This document shows, piece after piece, positions 26,220 through 36,173 of a DNA stretch of 63,465 bases. The position numbers and the translations under genes were made by a program. The notes under the pieces were generated by a model. It saw only the letters and a list, made by a program, of their open reading frames with translations, searched no databases and had not been told where the DNA came from. Origin of the DNA: Bacteroidales bacterium (GTDB lineage Bacteria; Bacteroidota; Bacteroidia; Bacteroidales; P3); assembly GCA_017555745.1 (NCBI GenBank), contig JAFZFU010000043.1, forward strand, positions 1 through 63,465. The letters run 5' to 3'. Positions within the stretch are counted from its first letter, which is position 1, and the number at the start of each line of letters is the position of its first letter.

Positions 26220-28997
26220 ATGAGAAAAATAATAATATTGCTGTTGACTTTTCTGTCTTTTGCCACTATATCTTATGCTATAGAAGGCCCCGACACTAAT
26301 TATATCGACTTTTATCAAAAAGAATATAATCGAGCATATAAGAACTACGAAAAAGATCCCAATTCGATAGAAGCCTTAGTCGAAATGGCTACATTTTATT
26401 CGGCATTAAACAACCCTATGCGCAACTATTCTAATGCCATCATATATATCACTAATGCGGAGAGCAAATATATAGCTTTGGTGAACGATAATTCGAAGTA
26501 TAAAGAAGTAAATAAACTGATAAAACGCAAGATAACCATTTCCTCACTTCGAAAACAAAAGCAATATATTTTAGACAAAGCAACCGACTATATAAAATCA
26601 AGCAACATATCGATGGCCGAATGCGAGGAATACTTAAAAACATTTGAAGCACACCCGTCAATCAGACAAGAACTAGAAAAGGTTCAAAGCCGCTTAGCAT
26701 ACAATCAGTGCTTGAACGTAAACACTATAAGTGCATACGTTACATTCGCCAAACAATACCCCAACTCTGAAGAAAAAGTTGAAGCTCTTAGAAAAGCACA
26801 ACAATATATACTGTCAAATATCGAGAACTCCGAAACCGAAGAAAAAGTCGATATAGCCGTTGCTGAATACACCAACGACACTATTGCAAAACATGCGATG
26901 AAGAAAAAAGCCAAAATAGCTTATCGAAACGCTGTTAAGATAAACACTATCGACGCTTATAAAGCCTTCTTATCGAAATATCCATCATCTGATGAATATG
27001 TTTTAGCATTAGATAAAATCGACAAATTGATGTTTAACAATTTCTCTAATCTAAAAACGCCTCGCGATTATGCTATATTTGCACAAAACAACACCGAAAG
27101 TCCTTTGGCCGACCAAGCAATGGATAGTATAGTGAATATGATATTAAACCATCGCAATATAGAAGCTTTGGATATCTACTTATCTCTATTCGCCTTGGAC
27201 CACAGATACAATGATGTTTTTCAAACATATTATCGTTGGCACACGGTAGAAGGCTCTGCTGCGCCAATAGAATACTTTGCTTCACAATATCCCGACTATC
27301 CTTTCACATATACTCTAACCGATGATTTACAACGCACACGGTCGCTGGACAGTCTAAACCTTGCAAAACCTTTCGAAGAACGCAACCTTAATGAATACAC
27401 CTTGTTTATACGAAACTCGATGAGGTACGGCATTGCATACGTGGCTTTACAACGTATGGTGCAAAATATGATAAAGAAACAACACTGGAACGAGGCTATA
27501 AAAAGAATTCAATCTCAAAGTATTTGCTTTGAAGATGCTAATACCGAAAATTATAACGGTCTCATAGAACTATTAAAAGCTCCGGTAAATAAAAAGCAGA
27601 AGGTAACAAATTCTTTTTCTCCCAAACATTCGGTTATGAATGTGGCCATAACAAAAGATGGCAATAAATGCTACTACACAAAAATGGATAACAAAAGTGG
27701 AGTAAAAAAGATAGCAGTAGCAAAAAACATTAAAGGACGTTGGGCCGAAGATACCGAAATCGTTTTCACAAATATTGATAATATCGGTGTTGAAGTATTC
27801 TCGCTCTTCGACAACGATACAAAGATGCTTATCGGCAAAAATGGAGATATTGCAGAAGTTAACTACGATGCCGATGAGGACAAATGGACATTGGTATCGA
27901 TTTATCCTCATCCTATCAATTCTGATGGCTACGATGGTGATGCCTATATGATACCCGATGGCTCGGGGATGCTAATAACAAGCGACCGCAGAGGTGGTTT
28001 GAATTTACAACCGACAAAAACATATTTTCATGGCGATACTGCATTAGCATCGGATATTTATTTCGTACCCCGAAAAAACAATGTATATGGTTGGGATAAT
28101 GCAATAAATTTAGGTTCTAATATCAATACCATTTATTGCGAACGAGGTGCAATACTAAGCAAAGACTTGAAAACATTATATTTTTGCACCGATGGTCACG
28201 GAGGTTTAGGATATTGCGATGTTTATATGGCTAAAAGGTTGACAACCGATTCGTGGACAAAATGGTCGAAACCTCAAAACATAGGTAAGGTAGCAAATAC
28301 AGGATTCAACGAAATATCATTGGCTCTATCCTCCGATGAGAAAAATCTGTATATCATTACCGATAGAAATGGAAAATACGAAAGTTATTCCATTACATTA
28401 AATAGCTCTGATGATGATTTCAAGAAAATTATCGACGTTTACTGCAACAAGAAAAATAATGCCGACAATATAATATTGAATATTTGGGATATCGACACTC
28501 GAATGGGTAATACTCAATATGTGATGGATAATAACAAAACAAAAATAGAGGTATTCAAAAATAAGAAATACGTAATATTTTCGCAACTTGAAGGATATTT
28601 CTTATCAACGTGTTTTATAGATGAGCTTTCGCCCGAGCAGATAGAAATAGAATGCTACAATATATCCGATTTGCAAAACAACAAAACAACAATGCCTTTA
28701 CACATAGGATATTTGAGCGAAAAAACAGATGCAATGGATGATAATGCCAATTTACATTTAGATTATCTATCTGCCTTTTTGAATACAAATGCAAACGTAA
28801 AGATCGAAATAATAAGCAATGTAAATCTTCCATCTCTCGAAGAAGCATACCAAATAAGCCTAAATAGGTCTGAAGCTATAAAAAAATACTTGGTAGAAAG
28901 CGGTATCGACAAGGATCGTATTATAGCATCCGGGTTTGGTAACATTAATTACAATAAGGGTAAAGAAGTCCACTCTACAGAAATTCGCTTCCATTAA
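26220..28997 (+). CDS. PorE-like TPR/beta-propeller/OmpA envelope protein
   Basis: A 925-residue exported protein with a signal peptide (residues 1-20) lacking a lipobox Cys. The N-terminal half is helical, with TPR-like pairs (YNRAYKNYEKDPNSIEALVE) and several repeated AYxxFxxKYPxSxE units. From about 455 to 720 it has WD40/PD40-like propeller blades (AITKDGNKCYYTKMD, DGSGMLITSDRRGG, LSKDLKTLYFCTDGHGG). A regulatory-domain-like beta segment follows (about 740-800). It ends with an OmpA-like peptidoglycan-binding domain (SLNRSEAIKKYLVESGID, IIASGFGN). The order TPR-propeller-CRD-OmpA is that of the T9SS component PorE, though PorE is a lipoprotein. It may be PorE or a paralogue. Confidence 0.75.
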   Translation: MRKIIILLLTFLSFATISYAIEGPDTNYIDFYQKEYNRAYKNYEKDPNSIEALVEMATFYSALNNPMRNYSNAIIYITNAESKYIALVNDNSKYKEVNKLIKRKITISSLRKQKQYILDKATDYIKSSNISMAECEEYLKTFEAHPSIRQELEKVQSRLAYNQCLNVNTISAYVTFAKQYPNSEEKVEALRKAQQYILSNIENSETEEKVDIAVAEYTNDTIAKHAMKKKAKIAYRNAVKINTIDAYKAFLSKYPSSDEYVLALDKIDKLMFNNFSNLKTPRDYAIFAQNNTESPLADQAMDSIVNMILNHRNIEALDIYLSLFALDHRYNDVFQTYYRWHTVEGSAAPIEYFASQYPDYPFTYTLTDDLQRTRSLDSLNLAKPFEERNLNEYTLFIRNSMRYGIAYVALQRMVQNMIKKQHWNEAIKRIQSQSICFEDANTENYNGLIELLKAPVNKKQKVTNSFSPKHSVMNVAITKDGNKCYYTKMDNKSGVKKIAVAKNIKGRWAEDTEIVFTNIDNIGVEVFSLFDNDTKMLIGKNGDIAEVNYDADEDKWTLVSIYPHPINSDGYDGDAYMIPDGSGMLITSDRRGGLNLQPTKTYFHGDTALASDIYFVPRKNNVYGWDNAINLGSNINTIYCERGAILSKDLKTLYFCTDGHGGLGYCDVYMAKRLTTDSWTKWSKPQNIGKVANTGFNEISLALSSDEKNLYIITDRNGKYESYSITLNSSDDDFKKIIDVYCNKKNNADNIILNIWDIDTRMGNTQYVMDNNKTKIEVFKNKKYVIFSQLEGYFLSTCFIDELSPEQIEIECYNISDLQNNKTTMPLHIGYLSEKTDAMDDNANLHLDYLSAFLNTNANVKIEIISNVNLPSLEEAYQISLNRSEAIKKYLVESGIDKDRIIASGFGNINYNKGKEVHSTEIRFH

Positions 28998-29082
28998 TTT
29001 TATGGCAAATATCGCACTGATATAAACAACTTTATGTTTGTTACTTTTCAGAATAGAGTAGTTTCTAAATCAAAAAAGTAAG

Positions 29083-29090
29083 TATCTTTG
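29083..29090 (+). promoter_or_regulatory. Promoter -7 element
   Basis: TATCTTTG (TAnnTTTG) lies 39 bp upstream of the alpha/beta hydrolase start. Confidence 0.5.
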
Positions 29091-29129
29091 CACCATAGTA
29101 TATGGTATCAATAATAACACGATTAAATT

Positions 29130-29939
29130 ATGGAACATTCATTTATTCAGTATAATGACCGAAGAATACATTATCAAGAAGAAGGCAAAAATAATCAAAC
29201 TACTATAGTTTTTTTGCATGGTTTTTTAAATTCACTCGATGTTTGGGCGCCATATACCTATTCTTATATGCAAAGAGTGCATGTTATTGCCATCGATCTT
29301 CCCGGTCATGGTCTTTCTGATACATACGGCGAAGTACATAGCATGGAATTTATGGCATATGCAGTTAAAGCCGTTCTCGACGAATGTGGTGTAACTTCGT
29401 GTGTAATGCTCGGCCATAGTATGGGTGGGTATGTTGCATTGGCTTTTGCCGATGCATTTCCAAGAATGTTAAAAGGTCTAATATTATTGCATTCTCAAGC
29501 TTTGGCAGACAGCGAAGAAGTAAAAGAAAAACGTTTGCTTGCTTGCCAAAAAGTATATGAAAATAAATCGGCATACATAGTTAATTTTATTCCCGAACTT
29601 TTTTACAAAGAGAATCGAGAAATTAACCGAGACGAAATAAAAGATTTGGAAGAAGACAGTTTACATATAACAGAAGAAGGAATAGTGGCAGCACAAAAAG
29701 GTATGGCTGTTCGTAGTTCAAGAACATACATATTGTCGCAAAGCGATTTTCCGATATTGTTTATTTTAGGAAAACATGATAGCCGTATACCTATCGAACT
29801 TGGTATGAGTCAAGCAGCGTTACCTAAATATTCCGAATTAATTATGTTAGGCAACTCCTCTCACATGGGACATATCGAAGAACGAAACTACTTAAAAATT
29901 AAGATATACAACTTTTTACAATCGTGTTATTTGATGTAA
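29130..29939 (+). CDS. Alpha/beta hydrolase
   Basis: A 269-residue cytoplasmic alpha/beta hydrolase. The oxyanion region is FLHGFLNS at 28-35. The nucleophile elbow is GHSMGG at 95-100 with Ser97, the acid is Asp217 in LGKHDSRIP, and the base is His245 or His248 in SSHMGH. The DLPGHGLSD block at 56-64 is typical of esterases and related C-C hydrolases. The substrate cannot be told from sequence. It is a single-gene unit between a promoter-like motif and a terminator. Confidence 0.88.
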   Translation: MEHSFIQYNDRRIHYQEEGKNNQTTIVFLHGFLNSLDVWAPYTYSYMQRVHVIAIDLPGHGLSDTYGEVHSMEFMAYAVKAVLDECGVTSCVMLGHSMGGYVALAFADAFPRMLKGLILLHSQALADSEEVKEKRLLACQKVYENKSAYIVNFIPELFYKENREINRDEIKDLEEDSLHITEEGIVAAQKGMAVRSSRTYILSQSDFPILFILGKHDSRIPIELGMSQAALPKYSELIMLGNSSHMGHIEERNYLKIKIYNFLQSCYLM

Positions 29940-29955
29940 GTAGCAGGCAAAACAA

Positions 29956-29999
29956 ACTAAAAAACTTCTTTATTTATAATAATCAGAAGTTTTTTTAGT
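29956..29999. terminator. Intrinsic terminator
   Basis: A stem of 11 or more bp (29959-29969 with 29985-29995) bounded by A- and T-runs, directly after the hydrolase gene. Confidence 0.75.
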
Positions 30000-30031
30000 T
30001 TATAAGGCTATACAAGAATGCATAATACATA

Positions 30032-31330
30032 ATGGAAATAGTGATAATAGTAGTGCTTATACTTATAAATGGATTTTTAAGCATGAGCGAAATGGCGGTA
30101 GTAAGCGCCAGAAAAAGCAAGTTAGAGATAGAACATAAACAAGGTAACAAGAAAGCCACCAATGCGTTGGAACTTTCCGATAATCCCGATAATTTTTTCA
30201 GTACTCTACAAATAGGTATTACACTTATAGGTATCCTTACCGGTTTGTTTTCAGGCGAAGCTTTTGCAGCCAATCTGGCAGAAATATTGTCAAAGTGTTT
30301 CCCGGCCATAACAGCATATAGTTTTGTCATCAGTAAGACTATAATAGTTATATTGGTTACATACCTTACACTTGTATTTGGCGAACTATTTCCAAAGCGT
30401 TTAGGACTATCTAAAGCCGAAAGTATAGCAAAACTTATTGCTCGCCCAATGATGTTGCTAAGCAAAATATGCTACCCATTAGTGTGGGTATTAGCCAAAA
30501 GCAGTAGTTTCGTAGCTTCGCTTTTTGGACTAAACAAAACTAAGGATGCCCCGGTTACCGAAGAGGAAATCAAAAATATGATAAAAGAAAGTCTCGAAGA
30601 CGGAGAAATAGAAGAGGTGGAACACGACATAGTTGAACGTGCATTTAATTTGAGCGATAGGAAAATATCGTCGATAATGACACATCGTAGCGAGATAATC
30701 TTTTTGGATATAAACGAAAGCAAAGATTGCTTGCAAAAAAAGATAGAAGCAAACGTATACAATACGTATCCTGTGGTAGATGGAAATATAGATAATATAG
30801 TAGGCTTCGTACACCTCAAACATCTATTTACAAATATAAACAAGGATAATTTCGATTTAAAAAGAATACTATCGAAGGTTAGCTATTTTCCCGAAAGCAT
30901 AAATGTATATGATGCCTTAGAACAGTTTAAACGCAATAGAATAAAAAGCGGATTGATAATAGACGAGTTTGGCAGTGTGGTAGGTATCGTAAGCCTTAAA
31001 GATATAATGGAAGCCCTCGTAGGCGAAATGCTTGAGGAAAACGAAACAGGCGATATAATAAAACGAGATGACAATTCTTATATAATAGACGGCAGGTATA
31101 GTTTTTATGACTTCTTGGCCTATTTTGATAAAGAAGATCTACTATCCGACGACACATCATTTAATACTATAAGCGGATTAATAATAAACACCATACACGA
31201 AATACCGCACGAAGGTCAAAAATTGGAGTGGGAGAACTTTATAATAGAAATAATGGATATGGACGGTGTAAGAATCGATAAGGTATTGGTACAACTAAAG
31301 GAAGAAACATCTACGGAAAACACACTTTAG
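30032..31330 (+). CDS. CNNM/CorC-family (hemolysin-like) membrane protein
   Basis: A 432-residue inner-membrane protein. The N-terminal 180 residues are a CNNM (DUF21) transmembrane domain with several hydrophobic helices and the conserved NGFLSMSEMAVVSARKSKLE start; GELFPKRLGLSKAE closes it. Two CBS domains follow at about 205-330 (MTHRSEIIFLDI, YPVVDG, GLIIDEFGSVVGIVSLKDI). The C-terminal CorC_HlyC domain (about 345-425) includes YIIDGRYSFYDF. The family includes Mg2+/Na+-linked exporters (MpfA, CorC). The length is typical; the substrate ion is inferred. Confidence 0.9.
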   Translation: MEIVIIVVLILINGFLSMSEMAVVSARKSKLEIEHKQGNKKATNALELSDNPDNFFSTLQIGITLIGILTGLFSGEAFAANLAEILSKCFPAITAYSFVISKTIIVILVTYLTLVFGELFPKRLGLSKAESIAKLIARPMMLLSKICYPLVWVLAKSSSFVASLFGLNKTKDAPVTEEEIKNMIKESLEDGEIEEVEHDIVERAFNLSDRKISSIMTHRSEIIFLDINESKDCLQKKIEANVYNTYPVVDGNIDNIVGFVHLKHLFTNINKDNFDLKRILSKVSYFPESINVYDALEQFKRNRIKSGLIIDEFGSVVGIVSLKDIMEALVGEMLEENETGDIIKRDDNSYIIDGRYSFYDFLAYFDKEDLLSDDTSFNTISGLIINTIHEIPHEGQKLEWENFIIEIMDMDGVRIDKVLVQLKEETSTENTL

Positions 31331-31527
31331 TAAAATTCTTTTGAGATTATTTGTTGTGGTAAAATAAATTATGGCTACATCTGCAAGCTATATATATAAA
31401 ACAGTATATGCTATTGCAATACCTCTACAAATAAATTTCAACACCAATGCAAGACTATTGAAAAGGTTCTTCGGGCAACTAAATACCAAACTATGATAAG
31501 TATAGAACAAACTATTGTAGGATAATT

Positions 31528-32391
31528 CTAATAATCCCACATATCAATTTCCATTTCAAAAATTGTGTTCTCGATACGCTCAGCCTCCTTCAAAGCATCA
31601 GTCCCCACAAGATAGTCGGTAATATATCTGTTATGAATATTATCTTCACGTATTATAAAGCTATTGAAATACCTAGTATAAAATATCTCTTCCCAAGAAG
31701 GAAGCACTGCAAGATTATAATCGCGATATACGTAATTATTTGCCAACAAAGCCTTCACATTATCCGACATAAATGGTATCCAAAACAAAGTTACATTTCC
31801 TCTTAATTCATACTCTCCTTCATCATCTACCCTGATATCTTGCATAACAAATGCCATACCTATTATCTGCACAGATATAGTAGATATTTCCTTATCCAAA
31901 TACCATATTTCTTTTAGCTTCAACTGAAAGATATTCTCGGAATTAAAATCTTTTGGCACAATAACAGCCTGGTAATCGGTAACGCCTTCCTCGTCTTCAA
32001 TCTCCAGCCACAGAGTATCAATCTTAGTATAGCGAACTTTCAACAATTCATTATCTATCGGGATCTTAAATTCGTCATCTTCAAACACTGTAATCTCGCC
32101 GTTCAGTATAGCGTCCCATACTGTATAAACAAGATTTTTACGACCTTCTACTCCCTCCTTTTCCAAAGGATAATAAAAGAATTGATTAAAACGCTCTCTA
32201 AAATCAACCATTCTCCAAATCTTTGTTTCCCATATTACATCGGAACCTCTAACCGGCTCGCGAGATAATACTTTACGATCTTTCGTAAAAGACTTATCAT
32301 AAAAATCCCCTACCCCATAATCATTTTGGGCTAAAACAATCTTAGAAACAAAGAAACAAAGAAATAATATATTTATGCTTTTTACTTTCAT
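31528..32391 (-). CDS. gldN: GldN/PorN paralogue (second copy)
   Basis: A 287-residue periplasmic T9SS component with a signal peptide ending VLAQ. It shares the whole GldN core with its neighbour at 32452-33351: EPVRGSDVIWETKIWRMVD, ERFNQFFYYPL, KNLVYTVWDAILNGEI, then FWIPFMSD and a C-terminus ending EMDMWDY-like (EIDMWDY). GldN/PorN binds GldK/PorK to form the ring of the T9SS. This second copy is separated from the first by a terminator at 32402-32433, so it should be expressed less or independently. Its spacer and central loop are more diverged. Confidence 0.88.
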   Translation of the reverse strand: MKVKSINILFLCFFVSKIVLAQNDYGVGDFYDKSFTKDRKVLSREPVRGSDVIWETKIWRMVDFRERFNQFFYYPLEKEGVEGRKNLVYTVWDAILNGEITVFEDDEFKIPIDNELLKVRYTKIDTLWLEIEDEEGVTDYQAVIVPKDFNSENIFQLKLKEIWYLDKEISTISVQIIGMAFVMQDIRVDDEGEYELRGNVTLFWIPFMSDNVKALLANNYVYRDYNLAVLPSWEEIFYTRYFNSFIIREDNIHNRYITDYLVGTDALKEAERIENTIFEMEIDMWDY

Positions 32392-32401
32392 ATATACACA
32401 A

Positions 32402-32433
32402 AAAAACTGCCTTTAGTAGCAAAGGCAGTTTTT
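32402..32433 (-). terminator. Terminator between the two gldN copies
   Basis: AAAAACTGCCTTT pairs with AAAGGCAGTTTTT around a short loop, with T residues following on the minus strand. It would end or attenuate the gldKLMN transcript before the second gldN. Confidence 0.85.
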
Positions 32434-32451
32434 CTCAGAGAAAAAGTTTAA

Positions 32452-33351
32452 TTAATATTCCCACATATCCAACTCGATGTTGAATATTCTTTCTGCAATT
32501 CTTTCAGATTCGATTAAAGCATCTTGACCAGTCAAATAATCAGATATCGAACGATTATAATCATTGGTTTCGCGAGTTATGAAACTTTCAAAATAACGTT
32601 GGATAAAGATATCATCGTACGAACGAGGCGAAGCTTGATTAAATTCGTCGTATGCATCTTGTCTTACCAATACATTACGAACTCTCATGTCGTTCATAGG
32701 AATCCAGAATAATGTTACGGGGTTACATTCCACCTCACCATCTCTATCCTTACAATCATTCCATCTGAAAGCCAAACCTACTATTCTTACATTTTGACGA
32801 GTGTCTTGCTTATTGATATACCAATACTCTTTCAACAAGATTTGATGAACATCTTCCGATTGTAACTTTCTTTCAACAAATGTTTCCACCCATATTTCGT
32901 TACCATCTTCGTCTTCATCGGTATATCCCGAAGTATCTATACGAAAATATTTAGCTTTCAATACTTCAAAATCAAGTGGAGGTCTTTTGAACTCATCATC
33001 TTCTGGATCATAAGCCACTATTTCACCACTTTCTAAAGCATCCCATATTGTATAGAACAAATTCTTACGTTGCTGAGTATTTCCGGCAGACTCTGTTTGT
33101 ATTGGAAAATAGAAAAATTGATTAAATTTCTCACGCATATCAATAGTACGCCAAATACATGTTTTCCAAATAATATCCGACTCACGAACCGGAGCAAACG
33201 GTATTGCTTTCTTTTCCGAAGATAAGTGTTTCTCGTAGAAACCATCAAAGTTATTTTCATTTTCTTCAGCTTCAACTATATTTTGAGCAAATACTGAATA
33301 ACTCATTGCCGAAAAAATGAATAGTCCTAAACAAAACGCTATTTTTTTCAT
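32452..33351 (-). CDS. gldN: GldN/PorN, T9SS ring component
   Basis: A 299-residue exported protein with a signal peptide (MKKIAFCLGLFIFSAMSYSVFAQ). Family blocks are APVRESDIIWKTCIWRTID, REKFNQFFYFPIQ, RKNLFYTIWDALESGEI, LFWIPMNDMR and the conserved C-terminus IFNIELDMWEY. With GldK it forms the periplasmic ring under the outer membrane that is needed for T9SS secretion. It directly follows gldM (50-bp gap) in the standard order K-L-M-N. The duplicate at 31528-32391 lies just downstream. Confidence 0.93.
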   Translation of the reverse strand: MKKIAFCLGLFIFSAMSYSVFAQNIVEAEENENNFDGFYEKHLSSEKKAIPFAPVRESDIIWKTCIWRTIDMREKFNQFFYFPIQTESAGNTQQRKNLFYTIWDALESGEIVAYDPEDDEFKRPPLDFEVLKAKYFRIDTSGYTDEDEDGNEIWVETFVERKLQSEDVHQILLKEYWYINKQDTRQNVRIVGLAFRWNDCKDRDGEVECNPVTLFWIPMNDMRVRNVLVRQDAYDEFNQASPRSYDDIFIQRYFESFITRETNDYNRSISDYLTGQDALIESERIAERIFNIELDMWEY

Positions 33352-33401
33352 CTTAATCTATTTTTAGCAGATCCTTCGATCTATATTAAACTTCATCACA
33401 A

Positions 33402-35084
33402 TTACAACATCTTAACTGTTGCATTCAATGTGTGTACTCTTCCGTCAGGAGTCTTAACCTTTACATCATCGATATAAACTTTCTGACCTCTTCTGGCTTT
33501 TTCTAACATACTCATCATTTCAGGATCGAAACGGTCGGTATTTCTTACTTGAATGTCAGATTTTCCACTACCTTGAATATTGAATGAGAAAGAGGTTACC
33601 ACCAATGGAGGTATTTTAAATTCAAAGTCTTTCATTGCCACTTTGAAACCTCTGATAGCTCTCAATTCTTCGGGTTTCATAGAGCAGTTACCTTCGTTTT
33701 TACCAAACTTCAAGATTGGTGCAGGTATACTCTTGCAACGATATTTGAATTCTCCCATTTTCTTTCTTTTTCCATCGATGTTAGCTTCTACAGTCATTGT
33801 AATAGGAGCAACTTTAGTTACATTAATCACATAACTTCCACCGCTCTTATCTTCCGGATTTGGACGTATGGTACCAGATGATGCTGTTACAAATACATCT
33901 TTGCTATTTACACCCGGAACAGATACTGAGAAAGGATTATCGATACCGGCATATATAACATTCATATTAGTCAAAGATACTACAGCATTTGGCATAGTAA
34001 CAAAATATTCACCGGAGAAAGGATAAGCTACTTCGCCACTTTCCTTCTTAACATATATTTCTCCCGAATATTTTTGTACTCCTAAACCACCGGTACCCAC
34101 TACCCAATGTACAGAACCACTATCAGCAGCACTACCTATAATCTCTTTTCCGTTTACTTTTACTCTTAAGTCGGCTTTAGAGTCGTAAGCAGCTACAAAT
34201 ATGTCGGCTTCATAATTATCGCCTTGCATAACAGTAGTAGCCTTAGGTATTACTCGTGCTCTAACTTGGTCAAATTTAAAGTCATCAGCATTAACCGATT
34301 TGTACAACAATTCAGCCAAATCGAATTCGCAGTTCATAATATCGGTTGTCAAACGAGTCAACAATACAACGTCGGCAACAGGGATATTACTTTCGAATAT
34401 ATGACGTTCCCAAACACCTTTTTGAGCTTTTCCGTGAACATTAAGAGTAAAAACTTCACCCTCAACATCCAATCCGGGAAACTCTATTTCAATACCATCC
34501 AACAAAGCTCTTACATCAGCTTTGTATTTCTCGATATGTTTACGTATCTGAACAGAACGCAATTCTTCATTAGTTGGATCAAATTCACCACTTCCCAAGA
34601 AATGGTTTTGAGCAGCAGCATCCGCACTCAACTGCTTCATAAAACCTACACCTACAGCTCCTACTATATTTTTCACCTTAGCAATATCAACGGTACCATC
34701 TTCTTTCAACAAAGATTCCTTTACCTTTTCACCTGTAGCTGTATCGTGATATTCTGCTACCTTTTCCAATTGACCAATAAAATCGTACTTTATACTATCA
34801 ATATAATCACGTAGACCTTCAGAAAGTCTTTTTACTTCAAGTGCTTTTTTATAGTAATCGCCGGCTTTTTCCGGGTTTGTAGTAGCAAAATTTGCAAACT
34901 TTGTATAGGTGTCGTCTACTTTTTGCATAACAGCATGATTAGACTTATCCATTGTATCGGATACAGTAATAAAACTGTTCAAAAGCATAGCTGACACATT
35001 TAACGCCAAAAGTGCCAAATACACCAAATACATCATTGATATCATCTTCTGCCGGGGCGTCTCCGGACAATTTGTTGCACCCAT
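33402..35084 (-). CDS. gldM: GldM/PorM, T9SS motor-shaft protein
   Basis: A 560-residue protein anchored by one membrane helix near residues 17-40 (MYLVYLALLALNVSAMLLNSF), with a large periplasmic part. The family start GATNCPETPRQKMISMMYL is intact. The periplasmic part carries the helical D1 region and then beta domains D2-D4, with recognisable stretches such as NVIYAGIDNPFSVSVPGV and the final VKTPDGRVHTLNATVKML. GldM dimers transmit energy from the GldL proton channel to the outer-membrane ring. The length is slightly above the usual 510-540. The gene lies between gldL and gldN. Confidence 0.95.
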   Translation of the reverse strand: MGATNCPETPRQKMISMMYLVYLALLALNVSAMLLNSFITVSDTMDKSNHAVMQKVDDTYTKFANFATTNPEKAGDYYKKALEVKRLSEGLRDYIDSIKYDFIGQLEKVAEYHDTATGEKVKESLLKEDGTVDIAKVKNIVGAVGVGFMKQLSADAAAQNHFLGSGEFDPTNEELRSVQIRKHIEKYKADVRALLDGIEIEFPGLDVEGEVFTLNVHGKAQKGVWERHIFESNIPVADVVLLTRLTTDIMNCEFDLAELLYKSVNADDFKFDQVRARVIPKATTVMQGDNYEADIFVAAYDSKADLRVKVNGKEIIGSAADSGSVHWVVGTGGLGVQKYSGEIYVKKESGEVAYPFSGEYFVTMPNAVVSLTNMNVIYAGIDNPFSVSVPGVNSKDVFVTASSGTIRPNPEDKSGGSYVINVTKVAPITMTVEANIDGKRKKMGEFKYRCKSIPAPILKFGKNEGNCSMKPEELRAIRGFKVAMKDFEFKIPPLVVTSFSFNIQGSGKSDIQVRNTDRFDPEMMSMLEKARRGQKVYIDDVKVKTPDGRVHTLNATVKML

Positions 35085-35127
35085 ATTATTCTATCCTATT
35101 ATTTTATTCGTTAAATATAATGATTGA

Positions 35128-36105
35128 TTAGATACGTGTTTGCATTGCTGCCAACATATTACCATATACTTTGTTAAGTTCAGCCACTTTTCTCGACAAT
35201 GCATCAACTTGTTCTTTGTATTTCAATACATCATCAGCCGAATTTGCAAAGTTAACCACCATATTTTGAATCTTATCTTGTACTTGTTTTGTTGCCTCCA
35301 ATTGCGAAGTTGAATTTTGCAATTGTATTTCATACATCGCGTTAATAGACGACAAACTAGTTGCCATTTTCTTCAACTCTTCAACATACGAAACATCACC
35401 TTTAGCCAATGTTTGTGCTGTTTCTTTGTATATGTTAGACAATGTAGCAACAGAATTAGTAGCATCTCTCAAGCTATCCAAATAAGCTTCAGAAGTTTCC
35501 GAATCTTTATTTATAGAAGCAGCATTACGACGATATGCATCAGATAATTCAGTTACTGCGTCGGCAGCATTATCCATATTGGTAACAAACTTATCAGTTG
35601 CTGCTACAGCAGTAGCCATACCATTCAACGAATTAGCCGAATCAGCCAAATTTTGCATTCCTTTACCTAAACTTTCTATTAATTCAGGACCTATTTTAGC
35701 ATCTTCCAACATTTTGTCTAATTGTTGAGTCATAGGATCGCTAAATGCAATACCGCCAACCATAGGTACATTAGCATTACCGCCTCTTCTTCCATGAACG
35801 ACTTCTTTAGCTGCACCTTCTTCGCCTTCTTCTAATTCTTCAGAAGCACCTTCTTCGTCGTGCATACCTGCCAATTCAGGATATACCAAACTCCAGTCAT
35901 ATTCAACGTGCAATGGTTCTATCGCAGAGAACAAGAAGATAATAGCTTCTGTCGACATACCAACAACAATCATAAGGTCGGCTCCCGGCCAGTGCATAAT
36001 CTTAAACATCGCACCTAAAATAACGATAGCGGCACCAATACCATACAATTTCGCCATGAAATTTTTGTAGCCCTTACTACGAACTAAATTATCAAGTTTA
36101 CTCAT
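35128..36105 (-). CDS. gldL: GldL/PorL, T9SS motor protein
   Basis: A 325-residue inner-membrane protein. Two membrane helices occupy about 20-37 and 43-63, with the conserved FKIMHWPGADLM turn and a Glu in the second helix (STEAIIFLFSAIEP) that in GldL serves proton-driven rotation. The cytoplasmic part has a Glu-rich linker (about 85-105) and long coiled-coil helices up to the C-terminus. GldL and GldM form the motor of T9SS. It is longer than the classical GldL (about 215 residues), like PorL of Bacteroidales. The gene order K-L-M is standard. Confidence 0.95.
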   Translation of the reverse strand: MSKLDNLVRSKGYKNFMAKLYGIGAAIVILGAMFKIMHWPGADLMIVVGMSTEAIIFLFSAIEPLHVEYDWSLVYPELAGMHDEEGASEELEEGEEGAAKEVVHGRRGGNANVPMVGGIAFSDPMTQQLDKMLEDAKIGPELIESLGKGMQNLADSANSLNGMATAVAATDKFVTNMDNAADAVTELSDAYRRNAASINKDSETSEAYLDSLRDATNSVATLSNIYKETAQTLAKGDVSYVEELKKMATSLSSINAMYEIQLQNSTSQLEATKQVQDKIQNMVVNFANSADDVLKYKEQVDALSRKVAELNKVYGNMLAAMQTRI

Positions 36106-36173
36106 AATTTATTAATGTTTTTTGTTTGTTTTTGTTTATGTTATTTATTTAATTAATTCTTTCTCAATATAAA

